Notes under the pieces: generated by a model
Database searches by the model: none
Seen by the model: only the letters and a program-made list of their open reading frames with translations
Told to the model about the DNA's origin: nothing
In this document: in pieces, positions 1 through 44,306 of the stretch
How the letters are laid out: the number at the start of each line of letters is the position of its first letter
Numbering within the stretch: position 1 is the stretch's first letter
Made by a program: the position numbers and the translations under genes
Assembly (NCBI RefSeq): GCF_037975245.1
Contig: NC_092570.1
Coordinates: 17,151,918 to 17,215,917, forward strand
DNA length: 64,000 nt
DNA from: Apostichopus japonicus
Lineage: Eukaryota > Echinodermata > Holothuroidea > Aspidochirotida > Stichopodidae
Direction of reading: 5' to 3'

Positions 1-194
1 ACATTGACTTTTGTTCTCTAGGGAGCCCAGAATTCCAGATCTTACTTAGCTTGAAAACAGCTTGCCATGTTTGACATGAATGTCCTGCTTGGTGGTTGCT
101 ATCCAAGCTCCCAGGTATTTGAAGTCATTGACTGGCTGAAGTGTGATGTTGTTCATGGTTTTGAGTGGTACATGGGTTGGTTGGTTGAAGCTCA

Positions 195-776
195 TTAATT
201 TGTTTTCTTGGAATTGATTATAAGTCCAACCTTCTCAGCCTCTATTTCTAGTGCAAGAAGAAGTTCTTGGGCCTGTTCAGTAGTATCTGATGGTAGTGCC
301 AGGTCATCAGCAAAGCCTAGATCTGTGATGGTCTGTTTTTCAAATCTCCTGGATTGCCTTGGTTTGATTGTGAATCCAAGTTCCTTGGTTTTATCAGGAG
401 GGATGGCTTGATGGAGGCAGTAATCTAGAACTATGATGAAGATGAATGGAGCGAGTGTATCCCCTTGAAGAACACCCGCTTTGATTTTAAACTCTTCTGT
501 GTCACCATCAGGTGGACTAACTTTGGCAAGAGTGGTGTCATACATGCAGTCCACAGCTGCAACTATCTCAGATGGAATTCCATGTACGCAGATATGATTT
601 TGCACACCTTCCCCTATGTACTGTATGCTGTCAAAGGCTTTGCGAAAGTCGACAAAGGTTAGTATGGCAGGAAGATTGCGGGCCCGGATTCCTTCTAACA
701 TTCGGTGAATGGCCAGAATATGTCCTACAGTTCCTCTCTCTTTGCGAAATCCATTAAAGAACATGTTTTGGTTCAT
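195..776 (-). pseudogene. Non-LTR retrotransposon reverse transcriptase fragment
   Basis: An open frame of 193 residues on the minus strand carries reverse transcriptase palm motifs in order: a VDFRKAFDS block (motif A), AGVLQGDTLAPFIF (motif B region) and FADDLAL (the catalytic xADD box). This order and spacing is typical of LINE-type RVT_1 domains. The frame stops after INSKKTN. A different frame in bases 1-194 reads on with MNNITLQPVNDFKYLGAWI, the usual post-palm sequence of these RTs, so a frameshift separates the two parts. No endonuclease or full-length ORF is present and the element may run off the left edge. It is a dead, truncated copy. The clade is not assigned. Confidence 0.85.
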
Positions 777-1044
777 TAGTTAGGATTTCAAAAACAAGGT
801 TCAATTTTCAATATATTTTAAAGTTTCAACAAAATATTACATTCAGGCCTGCACTGAATATAATATCTAAAACCAGACTAACAGTTAACAAAGGAACATG
901 ACTAGCCTAGCACTAAAATGCTTCATTTTCCTTAGACTTTAAGTTAACATTTAAGACGAAAATTCTACCAACAATTTTAGTTTAATTGGTTTAAAATTTA
1001 CTATCCTATTTTTTTTTTTTTTTTTTAAGTTCCTGGAACTTAGA

Positions 1045-1864
1045 ATTTAAATACAAAGTGGCTATTCTTACGACTAGTCGTAACAATAATGACCTTTTGC
1101 GCATGCGCAGTTGCTATTTTTACGACTAGGAGTACTATTTTTACGACCAGGAGTAACAATAATTTCCGGTTAGGTTCAGGGTTAGGGTTGGATTGAGGGT
1201 TAGAGTTAGGGTGGAGTAATTATAGAATACAGGGCCACTCGATGATACTATCTGAGCATCCGGATGCGCGGATGCTCAGTTTCACCCCAGTACGTATGTG
1301 AGTAAAAAATGTCAAAGTCCTTTCCTTGTACTTCTGTGGTGGAATTTTAGAGGGCGTCACACATGTACGGATGCCTTTTAAGAACGACACACTATTGATG
1401 TGGAATATCTTCGTACATACGGGACTTTCAGTATTGGAAATACATGATGGTATATGTCGAAACTTTTCCAAGTCCATTCCTAGTACTCCCGGGGTGGATG
1501 CGCGGATGCGGAGTCAAAATGAAATACGTGATGGTATTTGGGGAAACTTTCGAAAATTATTTAAGTCCATCCCTAGTACTCCCGGGGTGGATGCGCGGAT
1601 GCGCGGATGCGGAGTCAAAATGAAATACGTGATGGAATTTTAGAGGGCGTCATACGTGTTCGGACATGTACAGACACACCGAGCATCCGCGCATCCGGAT
1701 GCTGGGAAGAGTTAATGAATGGCCCTGTATTCTATAATTGTACCGTTAGGGTTACCCTACTACATGCGCAGTTGCTTTATTTACTTTGAATTCGCCGATG
1801 TCGTAAGAATAGTTTATAAATAATTGTTACGACTAGTCGTAAGAATAGCCACAGCCATTTAAAT
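1045..1864. mobile_element. Inverted-repeat DNA element (outer of a nested pair)
   Basis: GTGGCTATTCTTACGACTAG at 1058 is matched in reverse complement by the segment ending at 1852. A second match, ATTTAAAT, lies a few bases further out on both sides, so the termini reach about 1045 and 1864. Inside are degenerate TTAGGG-like repeats (1166-1215) and a second inverted-repeat element. There is no transposase ORF, so this looks like a non-autonomous MITE-like element. Superfamily unknown. Confidence 0.7.
1218..1739. mobile_element. Inner inverted-repeat element nested in the 1 kb element
   Basis: AATTATAGAATACAGGGCCA at 1218-1237 is the exact reverse complement of 1720-1739, giving a 20-bp terminal inverted repeat on a 522-bp unit. 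The interior has an imperfect tandem duplication (about 1466-1630) rich in GGATGCGCGGATGC and CTCCCGGGGTGG, more GC-rich than the surroundings. Short open frames here come from these repeats and are not genes. Confidence 0.7.
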
Positions 1865-3097
1865 AAGGTCACAGGGTAGCCTACACATACTCTCAAGAAA
1901 AACTAGGTTAGAAACATTAATGATTAACAACTCAAACATGATCCAGACACGCACAGCTATGCTTAGGTATTTCAACTTCATGGATGGTAGACACTTCTAC
2001 TACTGTACTTCTAGCAAGAAGTAGGAATTAGTAATACATCCTAGTAATAAGTAGTATTCCTACAGCCTGCCTTTGGCTTAAAGTTTAGGTCTACTTCAGT
2101 AAAGGCCTAGACAGGCCCATTGCACGATTTATGATTTTACAACAACGTTCAGTAGGGAACTTTATGTTTTGGCTAATGCTTAACTAAAAACGTAAAGCTA
2201 CTTACCAATTTTAGCAAATATATAGGGATATCTTCTTATGGTTATAGAAACAAATCAACAACTCATTAGCAGAGTCCCGAAGTGGACCAGCTTCGAACGA
2301 CACGGTGCAACTTTGTTTCTGTACACGTTACTACCTAACGTTGGACCTGACTACAGTAAATCATCCGATTTCGTTGGACTGGCCTCCACGTTCTGAACAT
2401 GTTGTATTATTCTCAATGTTTACTTTTATTTCCGAGAGAAAACGTACGTTTCACTGTCGCTCTACCGTTTTACTTGGTTATGAAACGTGTATAACCCAGA
2501 TTGGAAAATAGTCGCATTCACCGATCGAGTCTGAGCATACATATAACGACAAATTCCAATTTTTGAGGGAGTTCTGGTGCGGAATTATCTGTATGATGTG
2601 TGCATCGCACATCGTACCATACGGGGAATGTTTCATTATGTTTAGGTTCAGAAATAAGAACGTGTAAGTTATTTGTTTATAATATCGATCAAATTTCATT
2701 AAAAGTACAATCAATTCAAAATATATGTATTGACTAATGACTACAAGTTTTCAATGTGGAATTTCGAAATGTAAATCAAACCCTATATTCCTTGCATTGT
2801 AATCTCCCCCCATGTTTAATGGTCGGTTTAGGTGGGAAGTGTCAATCAGCTTTTCTACGGATATCTAGAAGAAACGATATCTAGAAGAGACAACTTACAC
2901 CTGTCTAGAGAATCGAGACAGTCACATCTCGAAAATAACTTAAATTGTTCTCGTTGTACCGACTTCAACAAACATCAAAAATGCCATATTTTAATATATT
3001 TTCAATGTATTGTGCAAGCTTTAATTCTTCAATTTATAACGTGATACGTGTGCACTGAGACGATCTAATGTCTAGTATAGGCTTCCGTACCTATCTT
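1865..3097. other. Intergenic, upstream of POLA1
   Basis: AT-rich sequence with no supported gene. It has scattered AGGCCTA-type words and a short direct repeat of GATATCTAGAAG near 2865-2890. Open frames here are short, unlike any family I recognise, and lack splice context. Confidence 0.6.
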
Positions 3098-3131
3098 GCG
3101 CGAAAATGGTTGAAAATAATTCCGCGGGAAA
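3098..3131 (+). promoter_or_regulatory. Paired E2F-like sites upstream of POLA1
   Basis: GCGCGAAAA at 3098-3106 and GCGGGAAA at 3124-3131 both match the E2F/DP consensus (TTTSSCGC on the opposite strand). The second sits in a near-palindrome TTCCGCGGGAAA. They lie about 500 bp before the POLA1 start codon. POLA1 is a known G1/S gene driven by E2F in animals, so these probably mark its promoter. The transcription start is not visible from sequence. Confidence 0.6.
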
Positions 3132-3629
3132 TTGTGCAATGAAAAAGTGCACTGGTACGTCGTTAGCTTGGCTTGTATACCGTACCTAGGCCTATGAATA
3201 GTAATAATTACCATATAGTCAAAGGTATGACAATACAAGTGCATACTAATATTTACTAAAAAGTTAGGTAGATCTCTGCAGTTATATTCAAATGTGAAAC
3301 GGATGCAGTGTATCTGATATTGTGTTATCCGACATCATACGTACGCAACGACACCAAAACAACACGAATCGTCATCTAGCTTCTTCGACTAAGTATTTTT
3401 ACCAGTTATTGACTAATTCAGTTACTGCCTGTTACTAGTGTTAGTGTTACTAGTTAGGCCTAAACGTTACCCAGGACAGGCATTTGCCTGCCTACGTTTT
3501 ACCTAACGTACAGTTTCACTAGCGCTTACAAAGAATTCCAACCTAGGCCTAGCCCGAGTAACAAAGCAGTGGCAAAGGCTAAAATAGCTGAATTTGGTGA
3601 GCTGCTTGCCAATGCAGGGATGAAAGGAG

Positions 3630-36056
<32,427 letters not shown>

Positions 36057-36094
36057 ATAAAATGTTAGCAATGCGAAGGTATCATGATGACGAG

Positions 36095-36332
36095 CCCCCA
36101 CTGGTGATATTACTTTGAATATTCATGAGGAGAGATCAATTATATGAATATTCAATCATAGTGGTGAGGTAATAGCTTATCACCCAGTGGTGATATGCTT
36201 TGAATATTCATGAGGAAAGATAAATTATATGAATATTCAATCATAGTGGTGAGTGGTTAACATATCCCCCACTGGTGATATTTCTTTGAATATTCATGAG
36301 GTAAGATCAATTATATGAATATTCAATCATGT
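36095..36332. repeat. Three-copy tandem repeat of about 85 bp just 3' of POLA1
   Basis: Copies begin near 36095, 36182 and 36266. Each has CACTGGTGATAT or CAGTGGTGATAT, then TTTGAATATTCATGAGG, then TATATGAATATTCAATCAT. The palindrome TGAATATTCA appears twice per copy. It lies within 40 bp of the POLA1 stop and could be in the 3' UTR if the early polyadenylation signal is not used. Confidence 0.9.
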
Positions 36333-37265
36333 AGATTGGTGCTACATGGTGGAATCTCTTCCACCATCAATTTTGTTAATGTCTTCTGAGGCGTGTAAGC
36401 TAACCTTTGACCTCTACATTGTGTGCTGTTTTGCATACATAAAACTACATGTATATTCATCACGAAGAAGACATGGTATATGGAAAATTTGGACCCTTGC
36501 TATGTACATATTTATTGTCTCATGTGGGAATGATATTGAAAAAATGGGTTTGGGCTTAAGAGATGGAATATAATGTTTCTTGTCTTGACTGCAACTGGTA
36601 CATTGTTTATTATCTAAGCATTGGTCTATACCTAAAGATCTGCAATTGGTACAGTGGTTTGTGTTAAGTCAAAACCGAGTGCCAATGGTGCTCTGTGTGA
36701 GCAGATTGTAAAACAATGATTCTCCTGGCTTAAAAAATTTGTAATTCTTGAAACAGGTAATCTTAAAATGGTACGTTTCAAGTTTGTGTCATCAAATTTG
36801 AGCTATTTCATTTACCAAATATAACTCCTAACATGATTCTCAAATGGTCGTACTGGAGACAAATTCATACTTTATATATCACCAACTTTACTTACCTAAG
36901 TACGTACGTAGTAGTTTATTCCACTTTATTTTCTGAACTATTTTCACAAATGAAAATGAACCATAGAAAGTATGTAACATAGTGCATTGTTTCTTTAGTT
37001 AGCTTTATTTTTAAGTTTAATAATGCACTGCATTGTTATGGAAATTTTGTATAGAATGTTATCAAGAATTTACCAAAAGCTGTTTGAAACAAACATTTAG
37101 AGTAATAGTGTCATATTGCAAAGATATTACTCAAATGCAAAATGTTGTTTGACAGGGGAATTGTGTGTCAATTGAAGATACAACTATGTTTAGATCTTCC
37201 TGTGTGTCATTTCGGCAGTCTACCTTTAAAAGTCACTTCGTATCTATATTCTTTGTGATCTTTCT

Positions 37266-37522
37266 TGAATATTCAGTGTTCTTTGAAAACTCGTATTGAA
37301 TATTCAGTGTTCTTTGAAAACTCGTATTGAATATTCAGTATTCTTTGGGATCTCGTATTGAATATTCAGTGTCCTTTGTGATCTCGTATTGAATATTCAG
37401 TGTTCTTTGTAAACTTGTATTGAATATTCAGTGTTCTTTGGGATCTTGTATTGAATATTCAGTGTTCTTTGTGATCTTGTATTGAATATTCAGTATCTTT
37501 GTGATCTCGTATTGAATATTCA
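37266..37522. repeat. 31-bp tandem array carrying TGAATATTCA
   Basis: About eight units of consensus TGAATATTCAGTGTTCTTTG plus GATCTCGTAT, with nine copies of TGAATATTCA counting the last partial unit. Intergenic, 1.2 kb beyond POLA1. Not coding. Confidence 0.93.
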
Positions 37523-38154
37523 TTTAGAAGATTATGAAGTAAGGATTCCTGTAAATATGTGTAAACTGTTGGGTAACCATCAGTACTCTCAAAATACACA
37601 TTGACAATTATAAAATAATATTTAGGTTAAAAGAATGTTATCATTGGGGTAGGGAGACTAAGGTTTGGTCAAAATAACAGAACAATAAAATTGAAGAGTT
37701 AAGGTTATCAGTGAGGTAGGGACGAGCGAGGGGAAGGTTCGGTAGGGTAGGGACTGAAGAGGGGTGGGATGGGTGAATTAAGAGAACAATGACACTGAAG
37801 AATTAACGAAGGAATAATGATCGCATCACCTACTAATTATAATATATAAAAACATGGAGGTAAGTGTGGGCATTTGGTGTACATCTCTGGCTGACAGATA
37901 AATAATGTTGTTAATTGTCAAAATTGATGTCACCTTGTTGCTCTTTTGGTCAAGGCATAGAAAGAAAGATTCTCGGACTAGTCGAGCAGTAAAATTGCTT
38001 GCTATGTTGCTATTAGCTCTCGTGGAAATTGTGACTAAATCAACGTTTTGTTGCATTCATTCTTAGATACCATTGATAAAAGGAAAAATAGTGGTCATTG
38101 AGTTGTAATGTCTGTTCTAGTGAAACAGTTCATTTGAAGGAGAAAATGTTCACT

Positions 38155-38850
38155 TTGGTACTTTAACCAAAAGTTTGTTTCATCAAATAATTAAAGGGTA
38201 CTTTGTAGCATAGTCTTAATGGTTATCAGGTATTCATTGAGATTGTCATGATAATTTCAGATGTGGTTGCCAGATGCCTAACATAAAGTTTGATTTGTGT
38301 TTCATCTACTAATTAGAGGGTAGTTTGTAGCATAGTCCTAATGGATACCAGGTATACTTTGAGATTGTCATAATAATTTCAAATGTGGTTGCCAGATACC
38401 TAACATAAATTTTAGTTTGTTTCATCTACTATTTAGAGGGTAGTTTGTAGCATAGCCCTAATATATATACCAGGTATACTTTGAGATTGTCATGATAATT
38501 CCAGATGTTGTTGCCAGATGCCTAACATAAATTTTAATTTGATTCATATACTATTTAGAGGGTAGTTTGTAGCATAGCCCTAATTTATATACCAGGTATA
38601 CTTTGAGATTGTCATGATAATTTCTGATGTGGTTGCCAGATACCTAACATAAATTTTAGTTTGTTTCATCTACTATTTAGAGGGTAGTTTGTAGCATAGC
38701 CCTAATATATATACCAGGTATACTTTGAGATTGTCATGATAATTTCAGATGTGGTTGCCAGATGCCTAACATAAAGGTTGATTTGTGTTTCATCTACTAA
38801 TTAGAGGGTAGTTTGTAGCATAATCCTGATGGATACCTCATCTACTGTGT
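38155..38850. repeat. 121-bp tandem array, nearly six units
   Basis: Units share GGGTAGTTTGTAGCATAG, CCAGGTATACTTTGAGATTG and TGGTTGCCAGATGCCTAAC. The GTAGCATAG word recurs at 38206, 38327, 38447, 38569, 38691 and 38816, giving a period of 120-125 bp. A decayed further copy extends to about 38970. Intergenic. Confidence 0.93.
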
Positions 38851-38970
38851 CTTTGACATTGTCATACATGTTAAAATTTTGATTTGTGGTCCATAGTGGT
38901 TACAACTCACACAGTGGCTCAGATATTTTCATAATACTCTCAGATATGGTGGCCAGATGCCTAACTTACT

Positions 38971-39676
38971 TGTTAAGATTGCTCTTTTCTTGGCATCATT
39001 TAGAAAGATGGAACCTGTTTATATTTTCATATCCGCGACCTGTTTATTTCTTAAAATGGCGAGACCTTATTTTCTGTACAGAACTAGTTTTTGTCTATTT
39101 AAATTGAATTTTGTTTTTCTAAGCTAGGTTATCCGTTTCTCAACTCTCTTTCAAACGTTCCTTCGCTCATGATGAGAAAGCATTTATAACATTTATAAAT
39201 TTGTTCATTGCAAGTGTACTTGTGGGCGTGATTGAAGCTCTGATTAACCAATTGAAACCATATTCAGGGATAGGAGTGAATACACTTCTGTTCTAATTAT
39301 TTTTGTTAATTTGGTGCTGTCAAAGCTTTGGTAACTATAATAAATGATGAAATAAGGTTGGTCAAAGTCATATCATTTTATTGTTGATCTTCAAACAATA
39401 AGGGATGTTAAAAACCGAAAGAATGAATAAATATAATCAGTAGAACGGGCTCAGATTTTCTTTCTTTAATCTTTCTGTTGTTTACATGAATTATTGATTA
39501 ACTAAATGTTTGCCATCAGTATTATTTACTACACAAGCAAAAGTTCATTCAAACTTGCTTGAAAAGGATGAATCTTAGAAAAATTAAACCTTATATGAGT
39601 TTCTTAGCGATGAAACAGATCAGCATATTATGCTCATGTAGTTTGAGTTTCTTCCCGCCATTTTTAATGGAATCTT
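38971..39676. other. Intergenic stretch after the 121-bp array
   Basis: AT-rich, no supported gene. A minus-strand AATAAA at 39377-39382 could serve the possible gene that ends at 39677. A plus-strand AATAAA near 39339 is an alternative distal signal for POLA1, but neither has further support. Confidence 0.4.
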
Positions 39677-40015
39677 TTACAGTGTTTCTGTCTCCATGGA
39701 AACCGTCATCGTATCGTTAAAGATACCGTCCGTCGGATACTGATCAATATTGCGATGACAAGGCATTTGTGTAATAACTTCATCCATCTCTGAAGTTTTC
39801 CTTCGAAATCTTTTGTATAGAATGTATGACAAAATCATAAAAATTATAGTAACTAACGTTATAGCCGATCCACAAATAATTAATACATTGCGTTTCTCAT
39901 ATTCTGGAGCGATATTGGTAGTTTCGGAGATATTCGAAAACATACTCGTAGTAGATAATGTCGTGGTTATGTCTGTCCCTGGATATGAACCCGTAGATAG
40001 TAAAGGAGTTGACAT
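39677..40015 (-). CDS. Possible single-pass membrane protein, or terminal exon of one
   Basis: The open frame from ATG at 40015 gives 112 residues. The first 43 are Ser/Thr-rich with a possible N-glycosylation site (NIS). Then comes one strong hydrophobic segment, about residues 44-67 (VLIICGSAITLVTIIFMILS), followed at once by KRFRRK and a polar tail of about 40 residues. This is a textbook type I layout: outside N-terminus, one membrane helix, positive stop-transfer, cytoplasmic tail. No signal peptide is present, so it may be the last exon of a larger receptor, with the acceptor either just before the ATG (AG near 40019) or within the first codons (CATATCCAG). I recognise no family. Alternatively a chance frame, but the composition argues against it. 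Confidence 0.45.
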   Translation of the reverse strand: MSTPLLSTGSYPGTDITTTLSTTSMFSNISETTNIAPEYEKRNVLIICGSAITLVTIIFMILSYILYKRFRRKTSEMDEVITQMPCHRNIDQYPTDGIFNDTMTVSMETETL

Positions 40016-41934
40016 TGCGTCTATGCGCAATCCGAGACGTAATCACAGATTGGTTTGTTCCAAAAGATTTATTTCCCAGTATCCGAGTGTCCGTCTTAGG
40101 TGAGGTCAGTCCTCTGAAATCTCATGATTATTGATGGTCTTCCAAAAAGGTACTAACGTATGAAAAATTCAAAAATCTACATAGATTTTTCAATAGCCTA
40201 TTTTTAGTAGAAAATAGGGTATGTACCGTTTCGACAACAACCGAAAGTATAGGCCTAAAGATAGCTCTTTTTCAATACCACAAAAGCCGTTCGTCTTACA
40301 AAAAGTTGCTTAACATAGAGAGATTTCAATATGGACTACAGCTTTATCAAAGAAGCTTGTAGCTGCCTTGATCATAGACGAAATGTAGGCACTGTCGGGG
40401 CCAATTCCACCTGAAGATTTTTTGCCAACAAGCTTAATTCAAACCGGGTTTAGTTCACATCTGTGAGATTGATTAGAAAGCTGCATATTGAGTAATCCAG
40501 CAACATTTCATACCCGCATCATATAGTAATATGAAGTTGATTAAGGGTAGGCCTTTCCAATGTATCGAAATTGAACTTCATGTCCATCTCAGAATATGTG
40601 AACGTTCAAATAGACAGCTATAAATAAGCACCGGGGGACTTTCTAAATAAACAGCAGAGTGGAACAAAACACAGAAAGATATTTATCAGTCAGTTTGCGC
40701 CATGATGGTTCACATATGAATTAGAAAGGTACCCATGCAACGTTGCTTTTTATAGGATCTTCAGGACGTTATTGGAAGGATGCAATATAATAACATTGAT
40801 ACAAAATCCAAAACAAACTTGAAATAGATACACCAATTCTCCCAATCGAGGAATCATTATATGCTATGAGTCAGCGCCACGGTAAAATGAGTGGATCATA
40901 CTGTCTTAAAGTTTTCAAACCGACACAAAACTGCAGTTTATGAATGCACCGTGAAATACCCGACTATACACCATAACCAAAATTCAAGTTCTTTCCAAAC
41001 TATAGTATACTCCAGAGAGTTCAAGACACATGTGGATTTAGGAACACGCCATTATGAACTCACTGTGTACCTTTCCACCTTCCAAATCATGCACAAGTGG
41101 TGTGCACAAATATTGCCACTGAAACACTGACTTAGAGCAGTGAACTTGAACTGAACGCTGAACCCACCATCATAACTAGTGCATCTATATATTATGTACG
41201 GACTTCACGCGGAAAACCCCTTTTTGGCAGCCCTCTTTTCCCCCACGTATCGCGGTTACGCTTGGGTGTCCATGTATGTATATACTTCTCTATATTTCTT
41301 ATTTTGCATTTCCTAAACCTACTTGGTATATTTTCGGAACAATAATACTAACTTTACAATAAGACCAGTCGTCGCACGCTCTTTTGACCTGACATTCCCA
41401 AACTATTATATATTCACCATAACTGTATGGTATAATTTAATTATCCCCAGATATGTTTACCCAACGTAGGTAAAGTACACACCGTGACCCCGACGAACTC
41501 CATAGCAACACTTGTACGGCAGGTTATCTCGGTTACAAATCAGGATTTTCGACAGACACAAAACAAGGCTTTTGATATTACCTGTTCGTGCATTTTACGT
41601 GAACAGAACGCTTATTTGATCGCATTACATTAAAGAGGGTGTATATATTTCGGATTATCGTAGGTCACATGAAGTTAAAGTCAAATTGGTTCCTTCGAAA
41701 TTGAACGAGTACCTTTAAGTCCGAACTGGACAACGCGCGCGGGCATATTGCAATTTGGTATCGCCGGTTTTCCCCATGTTCCCAATTAATTCTTGAAAGT
41801 AGGCATGGATCGCCGGTTCCTGCTACCTCGAATATCAGTGTCATCTGTAACACTTATCTGGGGGTGAGCAGGTATGGTAGAGGCGGGAAACCTGACAAGA
41901 CAATCCCCTCCCTTTCTTTTTATAATTCAGACAT
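40016..41934. other. Intergenic, nothing identified
   Basis: No conserved exon, long repeat or RNA gene seen on either strand. If the minus-strand membrane protein has upstream exons, they should lie here or further right, but I could not identify them. Confidence 0.4.
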
Positions 41935-42287
41935 TTAAAGGCATTGAAGACTCGCCCCAAACTGTGTGCCACCCTCTGAAAAAGTTGCTTGCAAGTGAAG
42001 TTTTCTTCTTGTCGCTACAAAATGCAGACAGTAATGAAACGTGATACCTTGTCATTCTTTATCTATAGACCTGAGATGTCCATCGCTGCTATGTACACTG
42101 TGTTGTGGGTATTGACTAGAGCTGTATGTATTGACTGTACACTAGTGTTTAATTACCGACTGTAGCAAACTGTGTGTGTGTATTTTCTGGGATCGATGGT
42201 GGTGTCTAACACTTCTGTTACACCTCATTCGAAACTAGGTCAGATTACCGGCATGAGACGCTTTTTTGTGCGCATGCAAACCCTTAA
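41935..42287 (+). mobile_element. Dispersed inverted-repeat element, copy 2
   Basis: It starts TTAAAGGCATTGAAGACTCG and matches copy 1 (34138-34496) over its length in the opposite orientation: the TTGCTTGCAAGTGAAGTTTT block, GTAATGAAACGTGATACC, GATCGATGGTGGTGTCTAAC and GGTCAGATTACCGGCATGA. Its right end (CCCTTAA) has diverged. Confidence 0.85.
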
Positions 42288-42607
42288 CAGAAAGAGTTTA
42301 GTGTCTTGACTTGTCTGGACATCCAGGGCGAGGGGGGGGGGGGGGCGAAAGCGCCCACAAAGGTCACAGATCATTTGCAAGTGGGCGCTGATTTACCTTG
42401 GAGTCATTTGCCATTAGAATACTTCCGGCCGGGATCATAAGATGGCATGCTCATTATAGTCTATATCAATCCATACTTCCTCATGCAGAAAAGCAACAGA
42501 ACATATCTTTTTTGTTACTAATACAAACAAACCATTAAAAAAAGTTTGTTGCGGCTTGGATGTATTAAGACGGAGTTCACAAATGGAAGTAAATGTGGTG
42601 CACAATT

Positions 42608-42690
42608 AATAATAATAATAATAATATAGCGCCAAATACCAAAAGGCCTCTAGGCGCTTTACAAAACAATAAAAAAAAAAAGCCAGAGAA
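42608..42690. repeat. (AAT)n tract with short dispersed-repeat end
   Basis: About seven AAT units are followed by ATAGCGCCAAATACC and TAGGCGCTTTACAAAAC, a GCGC-bounded block typical of short dispersed repeats with AAT tails. Origin uncertain. Confidence 0.5.
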
Positions 42691-44306
42691 ATCAAAGGAA
42701 TAAAATGTCTAGAAAACACATCAACGAAAATTAAACAGTATGTAAAATGCGAACACAAAAATCTAAAAACACGAGAAGACTATAAAACAGACCAAAACCT
42801 ATAAAAAAAATAAGAAAAAATCTGAGTTGAAGTTATTATAGGCCTACCCCAAAAGGGCAATTGCATGCTCGCATTAACAAGTATAAATACATAATAATCC
42901 ATAAAAATACGCATAACAATATAAAATTGGACAAGGAGGATAAGACAACAACTGTAGAAAAGTAAAAAGTGGGTCAACATTGGCAATTTTAGGCCTCCCG
43001 TGACCGGCGGAATTTGAAAATTGTCTACTACTGAGTAAAGAGGCTTGTTTACAAGTGACAAAATCTTCATGGTCTCATATTGCATAAAATCTCCATGGTC
43101 ATGCAAGGAAAAATGAAGGTTCCATGAATAGCCAAACTTGTCAGCTATCCAGTAATGTCCTGTATTTGGTTTAGCTAGTGAGATCTTCTACAAACGTTTA
43201 GAGACGACATTACTGTTTGTAAGTCAATCAATGGGGCAATTATATGGAGTAATGAAGTGGGTTTATATGCTACCCGTGACTTTCTACGGAACACGGTCAC
43301 ATGTGCATGGCTCTGATTAGTACCGATCATAGAAATCGATAACATTTCTATAGTACCGAAGGAGTGGGAACGCCAGGATCGAGGGGAGAGGTGATGGGGG
43401 ATACGGGGATGAGAGGATCCTCTGTGACATTCTGCGGACACAAATTATACTTTTTGTTTTAAAAAACATCAGGGCATTTTATAACTTGTAGGCCTACCAT
43501 TTTATTAGTCTGCTCCTAGCTATATGTTTCGTATGTTTTCAACAAAACAGAACAAGCCCGAAATATCCGTGAAGTTTCACCAAAATTTCAACAAAATGGT
43601 ATTATTATTATTTTTTTTTTACAGATGATGCCTGTCCTCCTAGCCAAGCGCTCGGTGCTTCCCTGACCCACGCCGGCTCCAAAACCCAAAAGTCCTCTCT
43701 CTCCCTGAGTTCAATAGGCATATTCCCAGCTCAGGTTTTGCATCATAACCCTTTGCCTTCGATCAAGACCAAAGTTACCCTAGTGTGGTCCTTCATGATG
43801 GAGTGGATACACTTTTCGAACTGTGGCCGTCCTAATATTAGTCTGTGTTTTCAAACCACAGTGTTTCAAACCAAGAACGTCTGAAAAATTGCGCAACTTA
43901 ATAACCTTTGACCATTGTTGTCAAAAGGAATTTCGTATACTTTTGTAACGTCGTATGTGATTGGTTTAAGTTTGATTGAAATTATTTGGATTAAAAACTT
44001 TTAAATTAGTAGTTTTACTTTTTATTTTAAAAAATAAATGAATTTTTATTAAATTTTCTACGCTTAAAGGTTAATTGTTAGTAGAAAGGTATCCTGAATT
44101 ACGATCATTTACGTGAAGTTGGCAGTGTGTCATCAGTCACCCTGTTGGCTTCAGCGAATCAGTGTCACGAACATATCCGATCCACTTCTTTATTTCACCG
44201 GTTTCTCCAAGTTCCTTGCTGCAGGAATTGAATCCAAAGCTGATAGTCCTTACCACTAGAGTTTGGTGTATTTCTTATTTCCGTGTGTGGTAGCCCTTAC
44301 TTTAAC
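42691..44306. other. Intergenic, upstream of importin alpha
   Basis: No gene is supported. A 108-codon minus-strand open frame (42780-43106) is hydrophobic but lies in AT-rich sequence that opens directly after a dispersed repeat, with no known domain. The last few hundred bases must contain the importin alpha promoter and 5' UTR. I see no clear TATA box. Confidence 0.45.

Noticed and set aside
1166-1215. Internal telomere
   Set aside because: Only a few degenerate TTAGGG-like units within a mobile element.
42780-43106. Hydrophobic 108-codon minus-strand frame as a membrane protein
   Set aside because: It is in AT-rich repeat-flanked sequence, with scattered hydrophobic residues, no clear topology and no family.
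44210-44275. tRNA-derived SINE on the minus strand near the importin alpha promoter
   Set aside because: A TTCAATTCC B-box-like word and a TAGTGGTAAGGAC A-box-like word are present, but there is no anticodon arm and the spacing is wrong.
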